A stretch of 64,000 nucleotides of DNA. It comes from Rubinisphaera italica (lineage in GTDB: Bacteria > Planctomycetota > Planctomycetia > Planctomycetales > Planctomycetaceae). The stretch lies in contig NZ_SJPG01000001.1 in NCBI RefSeq assembly GCF_007859715.1, forward strand, positions 3,622,728 to 3,686,727, given 5' to 3'. The position numbers were made by a program, and so were the translations under genes. How positions within the stretch are numbered: position 1 is the first letter of the stretch; the number at the start of each line of letters is the position of its first letter. Below are positions 48,752 to 57,854 of this stretch, in pieces. A model generated the notes under the pieces. That model saw only the letters and a program-made list of their open reading frames with translations, was not told where the DNA came from and ran no database searches.

Positions 48752-50143
48752 TCACTTCCCGATGCAGAATCGACTGAACACAATATCAAGCAAGTCGTCC
48801 GTATGCACCTGTCCGAGAATCATTCCCAACTCACGCAAAGCTCCACGAATCTCCTCGGCGATCAATTCATCCCCTGCAGTCGTTTCTGCCAGTAATCGAG
48901 CAGAGTGAACATTCAATCGAGCCCGTTCCAGAGCATCCCGGCATCGAGCAGCACTCGAAGACAGCAATTCACTCCTCTGGCTTTTTCGCGATTCATATCG
49001 GTCAGCAATCAGCTGCCAAACTTCCTCGATTCCCGTATTCTTTTCGACACTGACCGCAATTTCACATTGTCCAGACGGCGATTCTCCCTGTAAATCCTCC
49101 TTGGTCCTGATTCTGACCACGGGGATTTCTACAGTCATCAACTCTGAGAAACGATTTTCATCATCGACCTGTTCCTCAGTACTCAAATTCGCAGAACTGC
49201 ACCAGAGAATAAGGTCAGCTTGGGCAACCTGTTGCTGCCGATGGATTTGCGCTGAATGAGAGATGCCCGATTGATCCAGTTCCCAACCAGCCGTATCGAG
49301 AATTTCCAGTTGCATTCCAGAATGCGTGACGGTAGCCGAGAGATAGTCTGTGGTAGTGCCCGCGATATCGGAAATGAGGGCTTGTTGACCTGCCAGACAG
49401 TTAAACAGAGTGCTCTTCCCCGCATTCGGCAAACCAGCCAGCACAACACGGAAATGAACCCGATTCAACATGCGTCGCTCTGCCGATTCGCACATCGCAG
49501 CCAGTTCCGCTTCGATTCCGATCAGGCGTTGCAGAAAATCATGCCGATTGACGAAGTCGATATCTTCATCGACAAAGTCGAGCCCGGCTTCGAGATCGGC
49601 CAGATCCGAAAGTAGAGTATCCCGCATCGTTCGCATTGTGCTCGAGATGCCTCCCGCCAGCTGAGTTAACGCCTGATCCAACTCCCGTTCCGACTCCGCA
49701 TCGATCACCCCCAACACCGCCTCCGCCTGCAGTAAAGACATTTTCCCTGCCAGCACCGATCGCATCGTAAATTCGCCGGGACGCGCAGGACGGATATCCC
49801 ATTGATAGAGTTTAGTCAGCAGGCTTTCCAGAATGGGCGGCGATCCAATCGTATGAATCTCAGCCGTCGGCTGTCCTGTATAACTTTTCGTCCCCGGCCA
49901 GACGAGCAATGAAATAGGCAACGGAGCTTTGGACGCACCAAAAGGAATCGAACAGCAATAACGCTGAGCAATCCGACGGTGAATCTCCAGTTCAGGCTGA
50001 GCCTCACTCAGAAACTTCGCCAGAACTTCAAGCGTGTCGACACCACTGATCCGAATAATCCCTCGCCCCCCTGCCCCGGGCGGCGAAGCAATCGCGGCTA
50101 TCGTCTGTTCGGTATCCAGTTCAGTCGTTGAGTACATTTTCAA
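48752..50143 (-). CDS. mnmE: tRNA modification GTPase MnmE
   Basis: A 463-residue GTPase that with MnmG makes the cmnm5-type wobble uridine. The N-terminal folate-binding domain precedes G1 GLPNAGKST, G2 DIAGTTTD, G3 DTAG and G4 TKED. The C-terminus ends in FSRFCIGK, the CxGK motif. ATG 50143 or 50137 may be used. It is followed by the oxidase block on the same strand, with a 195-base gap in which nothing is recognised. Confidence 0.96.
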   Translation of the reverse strand: MKMYSTTELDTEQTIAAIASPPGAGGRGIIRISGVDTLEVLAKFLSEAQPELEIHRRIAQRYCCSIPFGASKAPLPISLLVWPGTKSYTGQPTAEIHTIGSPPILESLLTKLYQWDIRPARPGEFTMRSVLAGKMSLLQAEAVLGVIDAESERELDQALTQLAGGISSTMRTMRDTLLSDLADLEAGLDFVDEDIDFVNRHDFLQRLIGIEAELAAMCESAERRMLNRVHFRVVLAGLPNAGKSTLFNCLAGQQALISDIAGTTTDYLSATVTHSGMQLEILDTAGWELDQSGISHSAQIHRQQQVAQADLILWCSSANLSTEEQVDDENRFSELMTVEIPVVRIRTKEDLQGESPSGQCEIAVSVEKNTGIEEVWQLIADRYESRKSQRSELLSSSAARCRDALERARLNVHSARLLAETTAGDELIAEEIRGALRELGMILGQVHTDDLLDIVFSRFCIGK

Positions 50144-50181
50144 TTCTTTAGGTGTTATCTCTTTGTTTCAACTTGAGAATG

Positions 50182-50250
50182 GAACCGCAGATGAACGCGG
50201 ATATACGCAGATGAATTTGATCCGCGTTTATCTGCGTCCATCCGCGGTTC
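50182..50250. repeat. GAACCGC-family inverted repeat, copy 2
   Basis: The left arm starts GAACCGCAGATGAACGCGGA and the right arm is its near complement ending ATCCGCGGTTC, with only a few mismatches over about 30 bp and a short loop. It lies upstream of mnmE. Confidence 0.8.
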
Positions 50251-50367
50251 AAAATTACGAGTGCGTCAAATTCGCCAGCAGCAGAATCTTATAGCACTCG
50301 AAGCAGGATTGCTGATATGATATTTATACACCAACACCATTTTTAATACCGAATCAGGCTCTGCGAT

Positions 50368-50538
50368 ATGGAAACGCTTGCTGCTCTCTGGCTGCCGATT
50401 TTTGTTATTTTGTTTACGATTACAATCGGGGCTCTTTCCTGGTTTGTGTTTGTCCGCTCGATTGATATTCCCTGGGACGATCGAAATCGTAGTCCGCAGG
50501 ACAAATCACGGGAATCGAATCAGAAGAATCAATCATGA
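50368..50538 (+). CDS. Small one-TM membrane protein, 56 aa
   Basis: An unlabelled short gene starting METLAALWLPIFV with a single helix at about 7-30 and a charged tail (SIDIPWDDRNRSPQDKSRES). Its stop overlaps the start of the next gene (ATGA). The size and shape recall small accessory proteins of membrane complexes but no family is recognised. Gene coupling is the main support. Confidence 0.6.
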   Translation: METLAALWLPIFVILFTITIGALSWFVFVRSIDIPWDDRNRSPQDKSRESNQKNQS

Positions 50539-50915
50539 CAGACGATCAGCCAACCAGCCCCGAAGGCCTGCTCTCCAGCAGTGATTTTTTTTTCACGACA
50601 CGCATTGTCGATACCGCCGCCGCATTAAGCAAGTCGGTGCATGTCGCGACCGATATCACGGCGATTCACAAGAAATTAGAACATCGACAAATCGGCTTGT
50701 GGATTATCGATCTCGACTCAGCCGAATCCATGCTCGGCGAAGTCGCCGAGTTGACTGCACAATATCCCGACCTGCAAGTCATCGCTTTCGGCTCCCACGT
50801 CGAAGTCACCCGCCTCAAACAAGCCCGCCAAGCCGGCTGCCACCTCGTCGTCCCCCGCAGCAAAATGACAACGGATTTGGTGGAGTATTTGACGGAAAAT
50901 TTGAACGGTGGATAA
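50535..50915 (+). CDS. CheY-like receiver-fold protein, atypical
   Basis: A 126-residue protein with the pattern of a response regulator receiver: strands FFFTTRIV, VHVATD, LWIIDLDS (possible phospho-Asp), LQVIAFGSH and GCHLVVPRS. The acidic pair at the end of strand 1 is missing, and Ser and RSK replace the usual Thr and Lys-Pro region, so phosphorylation is doubtful. It overlaps the small TM protein gene by four bases and probably works with it. Confidence 0.6.
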   Translation: MTDDQPTSPEGLLSSSDFFFTTRIVDTAAALSKSVHVATDITAIHKKLEHRQIGLWIIDLDSAESMLGEVAELTAQYPDLQVIAFGSHVEVTRLKQARQAGCHLVVPRSKMTTDLVEYLTENLNGG

Positions 50916-50928
50916 TAATCAGGTAGGC

Positions 50929-50990
50929 TGGGTTAGCCGCAGGCGTAACCCAACAAAAGCTACGATTAATTCACTCTCGTTGGGTTAACG
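50929..50990. repeat. TGGGTTA repeat flanking the 51021 gene, upstream copy
   Basis: This segment aligns without gaps to 52089-52150 (offset 1160); by eye about three quarters of positions match. It includes the imperfect hairpin TGGGTTA...TAACCCA. Confidence 0.65.
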
Positions 50991-51020
50991 AATGCTTCAT
51001 CTTACAAAGGAATGTAGGCG

Positions 51021-52061
51021 ATGAATCTTTATCATTTGTGTCGGCTTGGATCAATAACGTGCATGCTCATTTGCATGTCGTGCCACTTCTCTCAACATGT
51101 GTTCTCTCAAGATTCGCAAAGTTCAAGTTTGCCAGCCGGTACGCCCAATAACGAACTTCGAACATTAGTATCCAATGCGATTGAATCCAACCATGCGTCG
51201 TTAGGGGGCTTGGAATGCACCGTCAAATGGAAAATTACACTGAATTTAGACGAGTCAACAGCAGAGGACTCCATCGATATCGGAGATTTTAAGTTGGTTG
51301 AAGCGAGAGTCGATCCCGAATATGAAAAATTCCGACTGACTCAGACATCGGATCCCATCCGCAAAGTTGTCTTATGTGGTAATAATCTACGAGCAGAATC
51401 GTATTTAGGGAATTACCACGAAAATGTGATTGCCACAAATGGAGAAGAGTTTCAAATCTTCATGCCCAAGTCAATGTTGAGTGACACTGAATCCGGACCG
51501 GTAATAGTCCGCACAAGTATGGACGACGGATCGATCGGCGGTATGCCACTTGTTGACCCGCGTGATTATGGGGCTCAAAGCGGTATCGGTCGAATGACTG
51601 ACGCATTGACCAATTGGATCCTCGAATTTTCAAGTGAAGAGATCGACCCTAACACTGGAAGCCGGTATGTCCTGCTTGGCCTTAAGGAGAACAAACCTAG
51701 ATTTCCTCATCTGGCCGAACGCTGGATGCTGAAGTGCGATCCGAAGTTTAATTATTTGCCGACTTCTGTTGTACAAAGACGAGGTGAGTTGTTCGAATCG
51801 AAATCGACTGTGGAATACACATCAATCCCCGATAAAGAGCAAGTTTATTTTCCAACGGGATCGGTCTTCATGAATCTTAAGGAACTGCAGGAAGATGAAA
51901 CTGCGTTCGAAAACCCCCAGAACATTGTTTTTACCGTAAGCTTTCATGTTCACGACGTCAGAATCAACAATTCCCTTTGTGAGAAATCGCCTTTCCAGCC
52001 CGTTAAACGGGGGACGTTAGTAAGGGATTCAATTAAGGGTAAAATTTATACAGCTGAATAA
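51021..52061 (+). CDS. Exported hypothetical protein, 346 aa
   Basis: A 346-residue protein with a signal peptide at about 1-30 (cleavage near HVFS-QDSQ). The mature part is beta-rich with segments LECTVKWKITL, FRLTQTSDPIRKV and RWMLKCDPKFNYLPTSVV, reminiscent of lipoprotein-carrier-like sheets, though I do not recognise a family. It is flanked by two related hairpin repeats (50929-50990 and 52089-52150), unusual in this window. Confidence 0.65.
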   Translation: MNLYHLCRLGSITCMLICMSCHFSQHVFSQDSQSSSLPAGTPNNELRTLVSNAIESNHASLGGLECTVKWKITLNLDESTAEDSIDIGDFKLVEARVDPEYEKFRLTQTSDPIRKVVLCGNNLRAESYLGNYHENVIATNGEEFQIFMPKSMLSDTESGPVIVRTSMDDGSIGGMPLVDPRDYGAQSGIGRMTDALTNWILEFSSEEIDPNTGSRYVLLGLKENKPRFPHLAERWMLKCDPKFNYLPTSVVQRRGELFESKSTVEYTSIPDKEQVYFPTGSVFMNLKELQEDETAFENPQNIVFTVSFHVHDVRINNSLCEKSPFQPVKRGTLVRDSIKGKIYTAE

Positions 52062-52080
52062 ACAGACTCAGAAAATAGCC

Positions 52081-52150
52081 ATGTGTGTTGGGTTAGCCGC
52101 AGACTTAACCCAACACACATTATGATCAATTCACAATCGTTGAGTTACGC
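52081..52150 (+). repeat. TGGGTTA repeat and hairpin after the 51021 gene
   Basis: A perfect 15-bp stem runs 52081-52095 and 52106-52120 (ATGTGTGTTGGGTTA) around a 10-base loop. It lies 20 bases after the stop, so it may also terminate transcription. The following 30 bases match the copy at 50929-50990. Confidence 0.7.
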
Positions 52151-52192
52151 TTTGCTAACCCATCCTGCATAGCTATTTTGGAGATCAAAGAG

Positions 52193-52579
52193 ATGAATGA
52201 TCGACTTGACGATAATAAACAAAATGTGAAAGCATTTTACGACTTGATGTTCAACCAGTGCCGCCCTGCTGAGGCTGTAGAGAAGTATGTGGGTGAGAGT
52301 TACACCCAGCACAATCCTGGAGTGGCTGATGGCAAGGCAGCTTTCATTGAATACTTCGTGCGAATGGCAGAAGAATACCCCGGCAAGCAAGTCCAGTTCG
52401 TTCGGGTCATCGCTGAAGGGAATTATGTTGTACTGCATTGCCACCAAATCTGGCCGGGAGGCTCTGACTGGGCAGGCATCGATATTTTCCGCCTGGACGA
52501 TAACAGCAAGATTGTCGAACACTGGGACGTTCTTCAAACTGTGCCAGAAGATTCAGCAAATGAAAATGGGATGTTTTGA
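52193..52579 (+). CDS. SnoaL-like / NTF2-fold protein
   Basis: A 128-residue protein of the SnoaL-like polyketide-cyclase/NTF2 family: [74 protein letters not shown]. Predicted lone cone-shaped pocket; many homologues bind small molecules without a known reaction. ATG 52193 follows GGAGATCAAAGAG. Confidence 0.85.
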   Translation: MNDRLDDNKQNVKAFYDLMFNQCRPAEAVEKYVGESYTQHNPGVADGKAAFIEYFVRMAEEYPGKQVQFVRVIAEGNYVVLHCHQIWPGGSDWAGIDIFRLDDNSKIVEHWDVLQTVPEDSANENGMF

Positions 52580-52875
52580 TATTAAGAGGAACTCTATTTA
52601 CTTAGTCAAACGAACGTTCCAGACTTATCGTGAAGGTGAATACTTTGTAATTTCATTATGCCTAATCAGTGCAGTAGTGCAGTAGGGTGCGTCTAGACGC
52701 ACCATTCACTCGAAGTTAGAACGCCGTCTTAACACCAGTTTAGTTGGTTCCACCGTTGAACTGGAGCATATTGAGATCGCCTGAAACTGATCGTTGATTG
52801 GACTCTGAAATCATAGCAAGGTGCGTCAGGACGCACCCTACAAAACTTAGCTCGAAGGCAATCAACAGTTGTTGA
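52580..52875. other. Gap with a pair of GGTGCGTC hairpins
   Basis: GGTGCGTCTAGACGCACC (52686-52703) and GGTGCGTC-AG-GACGCACC (52820-52837) are each self-complementary; with their GTAGG/CCTAC flanks they are in opposite orientation, about 115 bases apart. Nothing coding was recognised. Confidence 0.7.
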
Positions 52876-53448
52876 TCAGAAAAGTTCACTTTGCATAAGT
52901 CCTCCTTTGGAACGAAGGAGATTAATTCCGATTGAACATTCACAACGCAGCATGACATCCAGATGTGTTCCCCAATCGTCTTCAATTCCGTTGACATCTG
53001 CAACGGAGTCAATCAGTAGTTCGGCTGCTGCCCATTGCTTCCAAGTGCATGCAAAGCCAAGAGGAAGTTCATTAACCTGATTTCGGGCATTACAATCTGC
53101 GCCATAGGCAATAAGTATGGATACCGTTTCGATATCCCCATCAGACGCTGCTTGCATCAATGGAGTGTTACAGTTTTTCCCCATTCGACAATCGGGATGC
53201 ACTCCCCGTTCCAGCAACCAAGGCAGTAGAGTTCTATTCGACCAGATCGCCTTAAAGACGATTAAGGACTCATGTGAATTTAGGAGATTTTGAAATCTGT
53301 CAAGTAACAGTGAGAGTCGATTTCGATAATTGCGGCGAACGTAAAAATCAGCTAGATTAAATATACGTTGCTTTTTATGATATCCCTTGATTCTGATGTC
53401 GCCGTCAAACTCTGAGTCACAAATTTCAGCACTGGCTGGTACTTCCAT
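52876..53448 (-). CDS. Ankyrin-repeat protein
   Basis: A 190-residue protein with at least two ankyrin repeats in the C-terminal half (NTPLMQAASDGDIETVSILIAYGADCNARNQ; ELPLGFACTWKQWAAAELLIDSVADVN). The N-terminal 70 residues are basic and unassigned. It probably binds a protein partner. Sits just upstream of the DUF1501 gene stop on the same strand. Confidence 0.75.
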   Translation of the reverse strand: MEVPASAEICDSEFDGDIRIKGYHKKQRIFNLADFYVRRNYRNRLSLLLDRFQNLLNSHESLIVFKAIWSNRTLLPWLLERGVHPDCRMGKNCNTPLMQAASDGDIETVSILIAYGADCNARNQVNELPLGFACTWKQWAAAELLIDSVADVNGIEDDWGTHLDVMLRCECSIGINLLRSKGGLMQSELF

Positions 53449-53457
53449 CTTTCATTC

Positions 53458-54804
53458 TCACATCAACTCCGGCAGCGCATGATGTTGTTGATCGACCAGA
53501 TATTGTGGGCGGCCTGAGAAATCATCCAATGTGATGGCGTGGGGATCTAGGCCCATGAATTTATAGAGGGAGGCGAAGACTTCGCCGAAGTGGATGGGGC
53601 GTTCAGTGATTTCTGCTCCGAGGCGATCAGTCGCGCCGATAACCTGTCCGGTGCGGAAGCCGCCGCCAGCCAGCAAGGCTCCGCCGACTTGGGGCCAGTG
53701 ATCGCGGCCGGCATCTTTATTGATGCGGGGGGTGCGACCGAATTCACCCCAGGCCACCACGGCGACATCATCAGCCAAGCCCCGTTCGTGAAGATCGTTA
53801 ATCAGAGCGGCCAACGCCTGATCGAACTGAGGTAGATGTGTTTTCTTCATACCATTGAAATGGTTACTGTGAAAATCCCAGCGGCCGAAATTCAGGGTCA
53901 CTACGCGAGCACCGGCTTCAACAAGTCGACGAGCCATCAAAAAATGCTCGGGATTCGTCGGGGCACCATCGCCATAGTTTTTCTCACTGCCCTGATTGCC
54001 GTAGCGATCGCGGACTTCCTGAGGTTCCTTGGAAATATCGAGTGCATCGACCAGTTTACTGGAAGTGAGGATATCGAAGGCCTGCTGAGTTAGCAGATCG
54101 AGACCGGCCATTGTGCCCGAGGCATCCATATTGCGGCGGATTAAATCGAGCGAACTCAGCAACTCCTTGCGGCTCGAAAGGCGATTGCTATCGACCTGAC
54201 CGAGGACCATATCTTTACGAGTCGGGCCAGAAGGTCGGAAAGCGGCATGGCCGACGCCGAGAAATCCGGGATGTCCGGGCGATCCATAGGGAGGATGTCT
54301 TGTATCGGGAGAGAGTCCGACAAATGCAGGAATCGCCGGGTTCGTTGGACCCTGGACGCGGGAAATGGTGGAACCGAGGGAAGGCCAGCCGCCGGGAGGC
54401 TGATTTTGCGTGGTGTGTCCCGTATAACAAATGAACGAATCGTGGGCTCCGTTAGGAGAACCATAAACCGAACGAAGTGGCACGCACTTATCCATCGCCT
54501 GAGCCAGATTTGGCAAATGCTCGCAAATCTGCAAGCCGGGGACGCTGGTTTCGATAGGCCGATATTCGCCGCGAATTTCCGAAGGGGCATCCATTTTCAG
54601 ATCGTACATGTCCTGATGAGAGGGAGCTCCGCACATGTAAATCATGATGATCGATTTTTGAGACTTCCCAAGCCCCGCACGCGATTCTGCCTGTAACAGT
54701 TGCGGCAAACTGAGCCCGCCCAACCCGAGGCCCCCTATTTTGAGAGCGTCTCGACGAGAAATTCCATCGCAAAGTTTATGACTACGGCCGGCAATATTCA
54801 GCAT
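53458..54804 (-). CDS. DUF1501 Tat-exported protein
   Basis: A 448-residue member of the DUF1501 family (alkaline-phosphatase/sulfatase-like fold). A twin-arginine signal, SRRDALKIGGLGLGGLSL, is at about 18-35. Family motifs include MIYMCGAPSHQDMYDLK, SWGEFGRTPRINKDAGRDHWP (with one letter changed to WGEFGRTP) and HFGEVFASLYKFMGLD. In planctomycetes it usually pairs with a DUF1549/DUF1553 cytochrome protein gene; none is adjacent. The substrate is unknown. Confidence 0.93.
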   Translation of the reverse strand: MLNIAGRSHKLCDGISRRDALKIGGLGLGGLSLPQLLQAESRAGLGKSQKSIIMIYMCGAPSHQDMYDLKMDAPSEIRGEYRPIETSVPGLQICEHLPNLAQAMDKCVPLRSVYGSPNGAHDSFICYTGHTTQNQPPGGWPSLGSTISRVQGPTNPAIPAFVGLSPDTRHPPYGSPGHPGFLGVGHAAFRPSGPTRKDMVLGQVDSNRLSSRKELLSSLDLIRRNMDASGTMAGLDLLTQQAFDILTSSKLVDALDISKEPQEVRDRYGNQGSEKNYGDGAPTNPEHFLMARRLVEAGARVVTLNFGRWDFHSNHFNGMKKTHLPQFDQALAALINDLHERGLADDVAVVAWGEFGRTPRINKDAGRDHWPQVGGALLAGGGFRTGQVIGATDRLGAEITERPIHFGEVFASLYKFMGLDPHAITLDDFSGRPQYLVDQQHHALPELM

Positions 54805-55180
54805 GGTAGGTGGCCCTGTTTATCTGGTGGGAAGCGCGGAAGGTGTTTATAGGCTAACACTTACATCGGCAGCGTTCAATATGAGACTTGTGCTTTTTAC
54901 AATTCTCGGGCAAATTGATTATGACCATCAGAAAGCAGAAATTTCATTAAAGTTGACTGAAAAAACGCTAAAACGCCTTAGAAACAGGGCAAATCGCTCA
55001 TTGAGTTTTGCAGGAACTGCGGTTATCGACATGAATAGCTTGAATCAATCTTGACCTGTTTTCGATATTTCACGAAATTTCCGCTCCATCACTGTTTCAG
55101 GGTGGGGCGACCGGGCCTGTCTTTTGTCGTCATTCAACTGGAACTCTGCCACCTCTTTTGAAATCAATCAGGGACAGACC
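54805..55180. other. Divergent gap, nothing recognised
   Basis: The region between DUF1501 and the outer-membrane-like gene holds the promoters of both. I see no structured element or gene I can support. Confidence 0.5.
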
Positions 55181-56395
55181 GTGAATCCTGCATTCTTCGC
55201 TCTACCATCACTTATCCTGGCACTTCCCTTCGCAGTGGAAGTCGCTTTGTCTGCGCCAATTGTTGAGGCACCGACTCAGGAGTCGCCTAACTTCGGACTG
55301 CATCCGGAATTCGATCTCGTAATTCGCGGACAATCTCCGCAAACCTACGATCTCGGCCCGGGCACACAAACGCAGATCGCGCCGCAGTTCGATCCGAACA
55401 TGGGTTCCTATCCAAACTCAGGTCAAATCTATGGCGGACAACCTGTTCCCCAGGGATACGATCCGTTCATGGCTTCGCCGTATGCCGGTGCGACGGGCGA
55501 TCCGATGGCTGGTCAGTTCGGCTATGGAGTCGTTGGACCTCAACCGGTTCGACTCGGCTGGTCGACACACTTCGATTTTGCCTGGTTGGGCGAAGCTGAT
55601 CTGCAGCAAGGCCCGGTGGCCGGCCAGCAGGGAAGTTTGACTCAATACGAATACAACTTTCGGTTCGACAATATCACGATGGCTCCGAATGGCTGGACCT
55701 GGAAACAGTCTCCTGAAATTAACTACACAGAAATGAACTTCAAAAATATTGAAGCCTCTCAATTGGCCGACCCCGTTGTCGCCCCTCCAGCTGGAGTCCC
55801 CGTTGCAATAGCCGACAATTACTATCGTCTGGGTTATCGACTGGAAACAACATCGCCTCAGTACGGACTGGCCAGCTGGCGATTGGGATTCACTCCTTCG
55901 ATCAATTCCGATTTTGAACGTCAACTCAATTCCAAAGCCTGGAACTTCGATGCCGATGTGACTTCGTACATCCGCACAAGCCCGAATTTAATGTTTGTCG
56001 CTGGTGTGTTGTATTGGGATCGAGCCGAGGACATTATCCTGCCGAATGCCGGTGTGGTCTGGAATCCCAACGAGTTCTGGGAAATCCGTGCGACCTTCCC
56101 GAAATCGCGAGCAGAGGTTTTCGTGGGAACACCGTTTGGCCTGGCAACCTGGATGTACATGGGAGCTGAGTACGATGTTCAATCGTGGCAAGCCGGAGAA
56201 ATCAGTGGCAATGCCCAACTCCAAACCGAAGAATGGCGCGCGTTTGCCGGTTTCCGCTGGGAAAGCTGTGCCTGGGAATCGTATCTCGATTTCGGCTATG
56301 CGTTTGATCGCGAATACAGCGTCCACGGCCTGAGCTCTGTCGTCCCACTCGATCCCGGCGAAACCTTCATGATTCGCTATGGAATGTCTTACTAG
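55181..56395 (+). CDS. Exported outer-membrane-like beta-barrel protein
   Basis: A 404-residue exported protein. The GTG start after CAGGGACAG gives a signal peptide at about 1-24 (cleavage near ALSA-PIV). The next 90 residues are Pro/Gln/Gly-rich (GTQTQIAPQFDPNMGSYPNSGQ). From about 120 on, amphipathic strands alternate (STHFDFAWLGEAD, YNFRFDNITMAPNGWTWK, YRLGYRLETTS, IRYGMSY terminus), which suggests a membrane beta-barrel. No porin family recognised. A terminator follows. Confidence 0.7.
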   Translation: MNPAFFALPSLILALPFAVEVALSAPIVEAPTQESPNFGLHPEFDLVIRGQSPQTYDLGPGTQTQIAPQFDPNMGSYPNSGQIYGGQPVPQGYDPFMASPYAGATGDPMAGQFGYGVVGPQPVRLGWSTHFDFAWLGEADLQQGPVAGQQGSLTQYEYNFRFDNITMAPNGWTWKQSPEINYTEMNFKNIEASQLADPVVAPPAGVPVAIADNYYRLGYRLETTSPQYGLASWRLGFTPSINSDFERQLNSKAWNFDADVTSYIRTSPNLMFVAGVLYWDRAEDIILPNAGVVWNPNEFWEIRATFPKSRAEVFVGTPFGLATWMYMGAEYDVQSWQAGEISGNAQLQTEEWRAFAGFRWESCAWESYLDFGYAFDREYSVHGLSSVVPLDPGETFMIRYGMSY

Positions 56396-56478
56396 TCGAG
56401 AGTCCAGGGTCTAGTGCCTTGAGGGCATTGGACCTCATGGATTTTTCATCGCCGATTTACATAACATACGAATTCGTA

Positions 56479-56505
56479 AGTCAGGCTACATGCCTGACTT
56501 TTTTT
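56479..56505 (+). terminator. Terminator of the outer-membrane-like gene
   Basis: AGTCAGGC (56479-56486) pairs with GCCTGACT (56492-56499) and six T follow. The stem is of the TCAGGC family also seen near 40825 and 46100. Confidence 0.85.
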
Positions 56506-56544
56506 ATTCCCCCCTGCCCCTAAACTCAAGTCTCTGGACCAATC

Positions 56545-57285
56545 ATGTCTGACTCACCTGTTGCGATTATTCTGGCTGCCGGGAAAAGTACCCGGATGAA
56601 ATCGGAGACACCGAAAGTTCTGCATCAGGTTTGCGGCCAGTCGATGATCGATCATGTGATTAACGCGGTTCGTGAAACCGGCGTTCAGAAAATCGTGGTC
56701 ATCGTGGGTCACAAAGCCGACGAAGTCAAAGCGGCTCTCGATCATCACTCAGATGTCGTGTTTGCATTGCAAGCCGAACAAAAAGGAACCGGTCACGCGG
56801 TCATGATGGCCGAAGAAGCTCTCAAAGATCACACAGGTTCCGTTCTGGTTCTGGCTGGTGATACGCCGTTACTCAAAGGCTCGTCATTACAAAAACTGCT
56901 CGATGTTCAGCAGGAAAACGGAGCGGCTTGCATCGTGGGAACGGCGATCACCGAGAACAATCATGGCCTTGGTCGGATTGTCCGCGATGAAGCTGGTAAA
57001 TTTCTGAAAATCGTCGAGCACAAAGATGCCAGCGAAGTCGAATTGCAGATTCAGGAAATCAACACCGGCTGCTTCGCATTTCAAACCCAGTCCCTCTTCG
57101 CGGCTCTGAAAAAACTCCGCCCGGAAAACCAGCAGGCCGAATATTACCTGACCGACTGTGCCGAAATTCTGCTCAATGAAGGCAAAACCGTTCTAGCCGC
57201 CAACACCCTCGACATCCAGGAAGCAATGGGCGTCAACACGCAGGATCAGCTGGCCGAAGTCGAAAAAGTGATGCTGAACCGGTAG
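56545..57285 (+). CDS. GlmU-type UDP-GlcNAc pyrophosphorylase, N-domain only
   Basis: A 246-residue nucleotidyltransferase. It has the GlmU N-terminal signature LAAGKSTRMKSETPKVLHQV, the QKGTGHAV site and metal motif AGDTPLL. Bifunctional GlmU has a C-terminal left-handed beta-helix acetyltransferase; that half is absent, so acetylation of glucosamine-1-phosphate must be by another protein. It makes UDP-GlcNAc for peptidoglycan or lipopolysaccharide. Confidence 0.92.
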   Translation: MSDSPVAIILAAGKSTRMKSETPKVLHQVCGQSMIDHVINAVRETGVQKIVVIVGHKADEVKAALDHHSDVVFALQAEQKGTGHAVMMAEEALKDHTGSVLVLAGDTPLLKGSSLQKLLDVQQENGAACIVGTAITENNHGLGRIVRDEAGKFLKIVEHKDASEVELQIQEINTGCFAFQTQSLFAALKKLRPENQQAEYYLTDCAEILLNEGKTVLAANTLDIQEAMGVNTQDQLAEVEKVMLNR

Positions 57286-57854
57286 TTTCTCATTTGATGT
57301 GGCACGCCCAGAATGATGGCGTGGTTAGCATGCTCTGGACTACGCTTTTCACACTACTCAGGGACTTGTCACCAATATCGTTGATCCCCGCAGGATAGCC
57401 CCGAAAGATTCTGTCGGGGCGGCAAAGCCGCAAGTTACCTGCCGTGATAGTCAATCCTCAAACGCCTGCCTCTTGTGGCATTGCCACACAGTTAGCTGCT
57501 TCGCATCAACCTGTGCCACCCGCGGAAAAGCTGCTTTCTCAACTCAAAAACGAGCTTTTACTGATTTTCTGTCTTTCTGGAAAAGTAGGAAGGCAGGCAG
57601 GAGCCTGCCCTACGTGGCTGTGCTTCGACCCCAGCCACCCGTCGGGCCTACCTGCTGACGCCACGTGATCAGACAATGCCAATTGTTGGAAATCGCGAGA
57701 TTCGGAGAAAGAAGTGACAAGCCCCCCGTTATGATGCCAGTTTTAAGGTCATATTTCTGAAAGGAACTCACCTCTGCCTAAACATGCAAACTCCTCAAGA
57801 ATTTTTATATTATTGAGGAGTTTGCATTGTTGTCCAAGCAGGCAGAAATGCGGC
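57286..57854. other. Repeat-rich gap before the DUF1559 gene
   Basis: Several hairpins are visible: CCCCGA (57399-57404) with TCGGGG (57414-57419); GGCAGGC-AGGA-GCCTGCC (57592-57609); and a CGACCCCAGCCACC element near 57610. A 15-bp perfect stem lies at 57784-57827. No gene was recognised. Confidence 0.6.
57784..57827 (-). terminator. 15-bp stem-loop downstream of DUF1559 gene
   Basis: ATGCAAACTCCTCAA (57784-57798) and its perfect complement (57813-57827) enclose a 14-base AT loop. It lies 28 bases beyond the stop of the DUF1559 gene on the minus strand. A T tract is weak. Confidence 0.65.
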
